From the NCBI GenBank assembly GCA_017546175.1, contig JAFYXM010000007.1, forward strand, positions 274,456 through 338,455: a stretch of DNA of 64,000 nt. Reading direction: 5' to 3'. Both the position numbers and the translations under genes were made by a program. The DNA comes from Elusimicrobiaceae bacterium (GTDB lineage: Bacteria > Elusimicrobiota > Elusimicrobia > Elusimicrobiales > Elusimicrobiaceae). The notes under the pieces were generated by a model. It saw nothing but the letters and a program-made list of their open reading frames with translations, did no database searches and was not told the DNA's origin. This document shows, in pieces, positions 58,485 to 64,000 of this stretch (position 1 is its first letter; each line of letters starts with the position of its first letter).

Positions 58485-59690
58485 ATGATTTTGTGGGTTA
58501 TGCCAGATTCCGGCGCGCGGACAAAAGCTGATTATCAAAAAGTGGTGGAACGCTTTAAAAAAGAACATCCTACCGCAGAAGTAACGGTAGAGGTGCTTAC
58601 GCGCAATCAATTGTGGAAAAAAATTTTTACCCTCAAAAACCCCGCCTCCGGTGAGGTTATTCCCGATGTGTTGCAAATTCCGCATTATTGGACGGCCCTT
58701 TTAACCCGAGCCGGTGTGGCGGAAAATCTGTCTAAATTAGATCCCGGTCTTTCTCTTTCTTCTGCTTTGGCTCCGCTTCGGGCGCATTGTTATAAACCGG
58801 GCACCAAAGATTTATACTCGTATCCGTGGTGGTTTGATATGAGTGCCTTGCATTACCGGACAGATCATTTAAAATTTGTGACCAAAAATCCGGAAAAAGA
58901 TCTTTCCACGTGGGATGGCCTTTTGGATATTTGCGCCCGTCTGCAAGATTATTTTAAAGAAGTAGAAGGTTATTACCCTATGCAAAACGGGGATTGGCGC
59001 GGTTCTTTATCTACCCGCAGTACCTTTATGGAAGTGTGGGGCCGCGGAGCAGATTTATTTACGCCGGACTTGCGCGATACGTTAATTAATACTCCCGCTT
59101 TTAAACAAGGGGTCAAAGATTATATTGACTTGGCTTTAAAAGAGTATATGCCCATTTTGCGTGAACGTGGCAGCTTGGGCACCATGTTATCAGGAAAGGC
59201 CAGTATGCTCCTTTCGCGTAAGCAGGGGTTGGCCAGTTTCCCCGGTAAAGGTCGCTCCCGCGTGCGCACTTTGCCCGTACCGCGCACGGGGCCGGAGTCC
59301 TTGGCCTATTTGTCGGGCATGAATTTAATGATTAACGTAGCCGGTAAAGACAAAGAAACCGCCCTTGAATTTATTAAGTGGTCTGCGCGCTCTGATAATC
59401 AGGTTAAATACGCTTCCACGATGGAAGTTTTTCCTGCGTTTGAAGACAGTTTTGAACAGTTGATTTTTACATCTTCCCAACGTTTGCAAACCTATGCCAC
59501 CATTTTGGCTTCAGCGCGTACACTGCCCAATATTAGTATTACGGGGACGGTTATTGAAATGTTAAACAAAATTTTAGCCGTCAGTGCTACGCAAATTGTA
59601 GAAGGGCGCTTTACGCAAGCGAGTCTGGATATAGAGTTAGACAATGCAGCTAAAGAAACCCAATATTTGCTGTCACTTTACGAGGGGTAA
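58485..59690 (+). CDS. Solute-binding-protein fold without signal peptide
   Basis: 401 aa with the family 1 (sugar-type) ABC solute-binding fold: MILWVMPDSGARTKADYQKVVERFKKEHP resembles the usual FW...W-x-F-x-K-x-P start, then IPDVLQIPHYWTALLTRAGVAENLSKL, DLYSYPWWFDMSALHYRTD and FIKWSARSDNQVKYA. The protein starts directly at the first beta strand, and the ATG has a good GGGAG site four bases after tsaD, so no secretion signal has been missed. It should therefore stay in the cytoplasm. Two bases before a GAF-GGDEF gene, with no permease or ATPase, suggesting a sensory rather than transport role. Confidence 0.82.
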   Translation: MILWVMPDSGARTKADYQKVVERFKKEHPTAEVTVEVLTRNQLWKKIFTLKNPASGEVIPDVLQIPHYWTALLTRAGVAENLSKLDPGLSLSSALAPLRAHCYKPGTKDLYSYPWWFDMSALHYRTDHLKFVTKNPEKDLSTWDGLLDICARLQDYFKEVEGYYPMQNGDWRGSLSTRSTFMEVWGRGADLFTPDLRDTLINTPAFKQGVKDYIDLALKEYMPILRERGSLGTMLSGKASMLLSRKQGLASFPGKGRSRVRTLPVPRTGPESLAYLSGMNLMINVAGKDKETALEFIKWSARSDNQVKYASTMEVFPAFEDSFEQLIFTSSQRLQTYATILASARTLPNISITGTVIEMLNKILAVSATQIVEGRFTQASLDIELDNAAKETQYLLSLYEG

Positions 59691-59692
59691 TT

Positions 59693-61192
59693 ATGTTTGA
59701 TAAAGAGGCTTTCACCCTATTTAAATTTGCCAAGAAATTAAACCAATCTTTTCAAAACCGTCGGGAGTTGTTAGATTGTGCCCTGCCGGCTTTGCGTGAT
59801 TTATTTAAGTTGGACCGTGTTTATTTTTTTAATTGGCAGCAAGAGCGGGCTCTTTTATCATTAAACTTAATGTGCAAAAAAGAATATTGCATGGATATGC
59901 AAGAGGATATTTCCGTGCTTAGTGAGCCCGATTTTTTGAAAAATCTTTTGCGTGACGGTATTGCCGATTCTACTGATTTAAATTATCCTGCCGTATATGT
60001 GCTTTTGCGTTGGAAAAAACCCAATATGATTTTAGACGGAGAGGAAGTGCGTACGGTCATGAAAGACAGCGTAGGCGTGCTTCGCTTGGAGCGTTTTCGC
60101 CGTAACCGTCACTTTACGGAAGCCGAAAAGAAATTAATCAAAAGTGTCGCGGCGGAAATTTCCCACAACTTAACCAATACTGAGGAAGATCAAGCCAAAA
60201 ACCAACGCCTAAGTATTGCCACCGCACTTAATGATTTGGCTACTATTTTTGCTTCTTCTTTACGTCTTTCCGACGGGTTGGAACTCATTTTACAAGGGGT
60301 GCAAAAGTATTTTCGGTTTGACCGTGTGCGTTTGTATCAGACCAATTATGACGGTACTAAAATCAAAAGTATTTTAGGTATTGATATCTCAGGCGAAGTA
60401 GCCCGCCAAACGGGGGAAGACTTACCCGAAGATGAACGCACCTTGCTCAAAGAAATCTTCAGCAGCGGTGCCACGTACCGTTCTATTAATAATGTGGTGT
60501 ATATCCCTTTAAAAGTACAACGTAAAAAAGTGGGTTTTTTGACGTTTGACAATTTGCTTTCCCGCCGTCGGATTGAGTACTTGGATTTTATTTCTTTAAA
60601 ACAGTTTTCCAGTCAAATTGCCTTGGCGATTGACAATGCCGCTTTGTTTGAGCGCGTACAAGAACTGTCTAACTATGATGAGCTGACCAAGCTGCCGGTG
60701 CGCCGTTTCTTTAGTGAGAAGTTTTCCGAAGAAATTTATCGCTCCAAACGTTTTGACTTGATAATGTCTTTGATTGTGCTGGATATTGACTTGTTTAAAC
60801 AAATTAATGATACGTACGGGCACCAAATCGGAGACTGGGCGCTTAAAGAGGTCAGCCGTGTAATTCGCACCAGTCTGCGCCAGACGGACTTTCCGTGCCG
60901 TTACGGCGGTGATGAAATGGTAATTATGTTACCGCGCACCAATGACGAAGAGGCCAAAATCATTGCCAAACGTCTCAAAGAGCGTATTAATGCTATTGCC
61001 ATTCCGGACCGATATACTGACGGAGAAAGGGTGACGTTAAGCATCAGCCAAGGCATTGCCTCTTTCCCTCAAGACGGGAGTAATGCTCAAGATTTATTTG
61101 AAAAAGCCGATAAAGCCCTCTATTGGGTCAAAGACGGTCGCCGCGGCACGTATGCCGTGTATCGGGAAGTGGCCGATCAGGTGCCGCAATAA
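59693..61192 (+). CDS. GAF-GAF-GGDEF diguanylate cyclase
   Basis: 499 aa, soluble. Two GAF-like sensor domains (about 20-160 and 180-320) joined by a helix, then a GGDEF domain (325-490) with LDIDLFKQINDTYGHQIGD and the active loop RYGGDEMV at 403-410 (GGDEM variant, still compatible with catalysis). An inhibitory I-site R396-x-x-D399 sits five residues upstream. It would make c-di-GMP from GTP in response to a cytoplasmic ligand. Coupled to the solute-binding protein upstream. c-di-GMP could control the pili encoded elsewhere in the window. Confidence 0.92.
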   Translation: MFDKEAFTLFKFAKKLNQSFQNRRELLDCALPALRDLFKLDRVYFFNWQQERALLSLNLMCKKEYCMDMQEDISVLSEPDFLKNLLRDGIADSTDLNYPAVYVLLRWKKPNMILDGEEVRTVMKDSVGVLRLERFRRNRHFTEAEKKLIKSVAAEISHNLTNTEEDQAKNQRLSIATALNDLATIFASSLRLSDGLELILQGVQKYFRFDRVRLYQTNYDGTKIKSILGIDISGEVARQTGEDLPEDERTLLKEIFSSGATYRSINNVVYIPLKVQRKKVGFLTFDNLLSRRRIEYLDFISLKQFSSQIALAIDNAALFERVQELSNYDELTKLPVRRFFSEKFSEEIYRSKRFDLIMSLIVLDIDLFKQINDTYGHQIGDWALKEVSRVIRTSLRQTDFPCRYGGDEMVIMLPRTNDEEAKIIAKRLKERINAIAIPDRYTDGERVTLSISQGIASFPQDGSNAQDLFEKADKALYWVKDGRRGTYAVYREVADQVPQ

Positions 61193-61243
61193 TGAATTTA
61201 TCCGTACAAAAACTTTTTTGGACGGAAAAAAGAGAGAAAACAG

Positions 61244-61272
61244 TTGACAAGTCGTGCAAAAGTTGCAAAAAT
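61244..61272 (+). promoter_or_regulatory. Promoter of the large exported protein
   Basis: -35 TTGACA at 61244-61249, 17-base spacer ending in TGC, weak -10 AAAAAT at 61267-61272; leader of about 105 bases. Confidence 0.5.
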
Positions 61273-61383
61273 TTAAGAGTAAGTACGTCGCGTGTCTTTT
61301 AAAATAATTAAAAATAAAAGGCCTCGGCGGTTTATTGTTGTATAAAGATTTTAAAATTCAGACGAACAGGACCCTATAAAAAT

Positions 61384-64000
61384 ATGACATTTCATTCCTC
61401 TTTCAAAATGTGGTTAGGCAAAGTTGCCCCCGTGCTGCTCTTGCCTGTGTTGTTCTTGGCGGCGCAGTCCGCCTTTGCGCAGTCTGCCGAAGTACGCTCC
61501 ATGGGTGTGTATTATATGGACGATACAAATACGAGTCCTACTTATACTCCTAATATTAATAATGTGTATTGTAACTGGGAGGATATCGATAGTGATCCTG
61601 CCAATTATAAAGGTGGCTACGTAAACGTAGGGGATATCGGCTCTACCAATGATCCGTGGCAAACTTCTGCCTTGATTGAGTATGACCAGCCTTATCCATC
61701 TCCGACTAAAGCCAATAAATATCCCAACCATTGTTTGGGTGTTTGTATGGATATTTATTGTACCAACAAGCCGAACGGCGCAGCTACGTACTCGGTATCT
61801 TTCCCGATTCAAAACGTGCGCTTTGAAATGGTAAAGTATTATGGTTCTAAAGACATTGCCAATCCGGACACAAACCCTGCCGTGCGCACCATAGACATGA
61901 GTTTGGAAAACAACTATATTGTCAACGGATCTACAGCTCAAAATGGAAATATTGATTTATCCGAATTTATGTGTGCGGCATATTCTTGTTGGGGTGCCAG
62001 TGCAAGCTGGGAAAACACTTCTACCTGCCCGAATCCGATATATGAATGTAATGGTAATGTGGGGGATGCCAATGCAAAATGTAGAAAACTAACAGAACCC
62101 GAATCCTCTTTTACTTTATCAACAAGTGTTTGTGGCGGGACAAGTTTCACTAACGGTAGAGAGACTCAATGTATAGTACGTGCAGCAGGCACGGGTAAAG
62201 GGTACAATGACCCGATTACGTTCTGCACGTCATGGGACGGTTCTTATGAAATTTTAGGAGAATTTGGCAAGACGAACGGGCAATTTGGTGTACGCGGTAC
62301 GATTCATACGGATTATCCGGGTGACGGCATAGCGGTAGAGAACATTACAATTGATCAGACGTTCACGTATCCCGGCAACAATCAATATCCTATACAAGTA
62401 GACGTAACGAACGTACACACGGTACGCAGCACGCCGAGCGTAGTGGGTAGTATTACTTCAGTAGCGGCGTTGCCGTACACGATGACGTATCGTTTAAGTA
62501 AAGATGCAGATGTATTGATGAAGATTTATGATGCGTCTGTAGAAGGGTCTACTACGACGGTACGCAATTTGGTAGATTGGCAACCTCGCTTAGGAGAAGG
62601 CTTTAAAGGCTCAGACAGTGATAAGCTGTTAGTAGAGAGCGACTCTTGGGACGGACGTGATGACGAAGGCCGTTTATTGCCTGCCAACAATTACATAGTC
62701 AGCATTCAGGCCAAGAGCCAAGACGAATGGAAGGGGACGGACTTTTCCAGAGCGGTGACGAGACAGATATCGGTAGATCCGTTGAAGTTGACGGATATTC
62801 AAGTAGCGGGGTTAAACAAACAATCTACGGCCTACGCGATGGTGCGTTACGTACCTACGGAAGCATCTACGGTATATTTTGAAGTATATTCTCCGGGAAC
62901 AACCTTTACAAGTTTAGATACCAAAGGGGCTGAGCCGACGGGGTCCAGACCGGTAATTGCCGACAACAGCGGTACGTTGGTATATCATGGCGAACAGCAA
63001 AGAGGTCGCGCAGCGAGCTATCCTGACAAATGGGACGGCTTGTGTCACAACGAAGCTGGATGTAAAATTCCGTACCCTGCGGGAGCTAAGAATCCGCAGA
63101 CCGGAGAAATATTAGCTAGTGCTGACACGGTCAACTTTGCTAACGGAGCGCCGTTACCTGATGGAGATTATGTGTATGTGTTATGGGCGGAAGTACCGTA
63201 CACGGACACGTACAAAGACGCGGCAGGGCGGAGCTACACGGGTGTAAAGACGTTAAAATATTACACGGGTATTTTGCCTGTGGAACGCGGTGTAGTAGAT
63301 ATCACGATACAACCTGTCAGTTACTCCACGATAGGTAGCAGTCCGACGGCGTATGGTTTAGATCCGTTTATCTTTAAATACAGTATAGCGCGCGAAGCGA
63401 CGGTGAATGCGTATGTAAAAAACAGTGCAGGCGTGGTTGTAAAGACGTTGACGCAAGAAGGCGGCAACACCAACGTAGCGCAGCAGATGAACACGTTGAC
63501 ATGGGACGGACGAGACGATTTAGGGCGTATGGTAGGCCCGGGAACGTATTTATTTGTAGTAGAGACGAGCGATCCGATGTTCCCGAGTAGTGTTAAGACG
63601 CAGGCGAGCACGTTATTCCCGGTGGACATGTACCGCGTGGTAGATGTCAGTGCGACGGACGTATATGGGGACAGTGATGCCCGAGCGACGATTAACTACT
63701 ATTTATCCAAAGCAATGAACGTGCAGGTGAACGTATATAATAAAGACGTAGTGATCCCAGTATTACAAGATATTGGCAGTCCTGTGTATGCCTGGCCGCC
63801 GAGAGTATGTAACACAAGCGATGATAATGCTTTATTCACGAATGGGTATGTGGATCCGACCAAAAACCCGTATTGTATTTACGTAAATGACACGGGTTTT
63901 AAGAACTATCCTGCCAGTAAAGAAGCAGGCGAGTATAAATATGCTGAAGGGGCCACGCAGAGCTTAGATGTACGTTTGCAACCGATCAAAACGTTTAACC
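61384..64000 (+). CDS. Large exported protein with FlgD-Ig-like repeats (3' end outside window)
   Basis: Frame open for 872 codons from ATG at 61384 to the right edge. Signal peptide MTFHSSFKMWLGKVAPVLLLPVLFLAAQSAFAQS. The first 300 residues are unique and Cys-rich; from about residue 330 come repeating beta-sandwich units with the FlgD-Ig signature: SWDGRDDEGRLLPANNYIVSI and TWDGRDDLGRMVGPGTYLFVV, plus a variant KWDGLCHNEAGC with DGDYVYVLWAE. Such repeats occur in very long cell-surface proteins. Codon choice in the repeat part (ACG, GTA) differs from that of nearby genes. Adhesin or surface-layer role is plausible but unproven. Confidence 0.85.
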   Translation, partial: MTFHSSFKMWLGKVAPVLLLPVLFLAAQSAFAQSAEVRSMGVYYMDDTNTSPTYTPNINNVYCNWEDIDSDPANYKGGYVNVGDIGSTNDPWQTSALIEYDQPYPSPTKANKYPNHCLGVCMDIYCTNKPNGAATYSVSFPIQNVRFEMVKYYGSKDIANPDTNPAVRTIDMSLENNYIVNGSTAQNGNIDLSEFMCAAYSCWGASASWENTSTCPNPIYECNGNVGDANAKCRKLTEPESSFTLSTSVCGGTSFTNGRETQCIVRAAGTGKGYNDPITFCTSWDGSYEILGEFGKTNGQFGVRGTIHTDYPGDGIAVENITIDQTFTYPGNNQYPIQVDVTNVHTVRSTPSVVGSITSVAALPYTMTYRLSKDADVLMKIYDASVEGSTTTVRNLVDWQPRLGEGFKGSDSDKLLVESDSWDGRDDEGRLLPANNYIVSIQAKSQDEWKGTDFSRAVTRQISVDPLKLTDIQVAGLNKQSTAYAMVRYVPTEASTVYFEVYSPGTTFTSLDTKGAEPTGSRPVIADNSGTLVYHGEQQRGRAASYPDKWDGLCHNEAGCKIPYPAGAKNPQTGEILASADTVNFANGAPLPDGDYVYVLWAEVPYTDTYKDAAGRSYTGVKTLKYYTGILPVERGVVDITIQPVSYSTIGSSPTAYGLDPFIFKYSIAREATVNAYVKNSAGVVVKTLTQEGGNTNVAQQMNTLTWDGRDDLGRMVGPGTYLFVVETSDPMFPSSVKTQASTLFPVDMYRVVDVSATDVYGDSDARATINYYLSKAMNVQVNVYNKDVVIPVLQDIGSPVYAWPPRVCNTSDDNALFTNGYVDPTKNPYCIYVNDTGFKNYPASKEAGEYKYAEGATQSLDVRLQPIKTFN

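Noticed and set aside
61193..61243. Terminator after the diguanylate cyclase (TCCGTaCAAAAA palindrome)
   Set aside because: The hairpin is followed by an A-run, not a T-run, on the plus strand, so it is not a convincing terminator for that gene.
1..64000. CRISPR arrays, insertion sequences, prophage or toxin-antitoxin pairs
   Set aside because: No regularly spaced repeats, transposase, integrase or recognisable toxin gene was found on either strand.

Overview
The window reads as ordinary bacterial chromosome with dense housekeeping operons, about 60 protein genes, three tRNA genes and no insertion sequence, prophage, CRISPR array or rRNA that I can see. The combination of housekeeping genes with six scattered type IV pilin/pseudopilin-like genes sharing a near-identical N-terminus (GFTLIELLVVVLIIGIL) and Elusimicrobium-like gene content suggests a gut-type member of the Elusimicrobiota. 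This assignment is my inference and has not been checked by a search. A full outer-envelope lifestyle is implied by EnvC/FtsX, CtpA, RseP and exported proteins; the Etf/acyl-CoA dehydrogenase cluster suggests fermentative anaerobic metabolism.

Layout. 1-3.7 kb (minus): macromolecular-synthesis operon rpsU-dnaG-rpoD, rpoD running off the left edge. 3.9-8.7 kb: clpC-recA (minus) flanked by two stand-alone pilin genes (plus). 8.8-14.8 kb (minus): cdsA-dxr-rseP-ispG-proS, linking phospholipid, isoprenoid and envelope-proteolysis genes. 15.0-15.8 kb: a third pilin (minus) behind a long structured leader. 15.9-19.5 kb: acyl-CoA dehydrogenase, EtfB and a ferredoxin-fused EtfA. 19.5-25.9 kb: a small membrane protein, a fourth pilin, a sensor-kinase/membrane-protein/DnaQ-exonuclease operon, gpmI and a DUF167 gene. 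26.1-27.7 kb: rpsF-ssb-rpsR-rplI with a leader. 27.9-30.5 kb: ridA, malQ and a membrane-anchored unknown. 30.5-31.1 kb: tRNA-Lys and tRNA-Glu, the latter with its 3' end duplicated. 31.1-37.3 kb (minus): a tightly overlapped operon radical SAM-CBM48 protein-tsaE-tsaB-rimI-TPR-ptsN-def, and msrBA. 37.4-38.3 kb: tRNA-Ser, again with a duplicated 3' end, and ppa. 38.4-43.9 kb: DUF2207 protein, unknown, ClC channel, MarC and a thioredoxin/DsbD-like fusion. 44.1-45.4 kb: two tandem pilins. 45.5-48.5 kb: gpmA, an ACT-less aspartokinase, pnuC and an M50 protease. 48.5-61.2 kb (plus): long co-directional run trpS-scpA-scpB-glgA-phosphatase-ftsX-envC-ctpA-tsaD-solute-binding protein-diguanylate cyclase. 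61.4 kb to the right edge: start of a very large exported protein with FlgD-Ig-like repeats.

The most unusual signals are not protein genes. (1) At both tRNA-Glu and tRNA-Ser the 3' end of the tRNA plus flanking DNA is repeated exactly (69 bp and 33 bp) on the far side of a tiny insert of 136 and 139 bp, the geometry of tRNA-targeted integration but with elements far too small to encode a recombinase. (2) Three pilin genes share a promoter whose -35/-10 spacer is a run of 12-13 T, giving spacers of 17, 19 and 20 bp: a candidate phase-variation switch. (3) Several genes, all for membrane proteins, have an extended -10 box exactly six bases from ATG, so their mRNAs should be leaderless. (4) A signal-less solute-binding protein is paired with a GAF-GAF-GGDEF cyclase.
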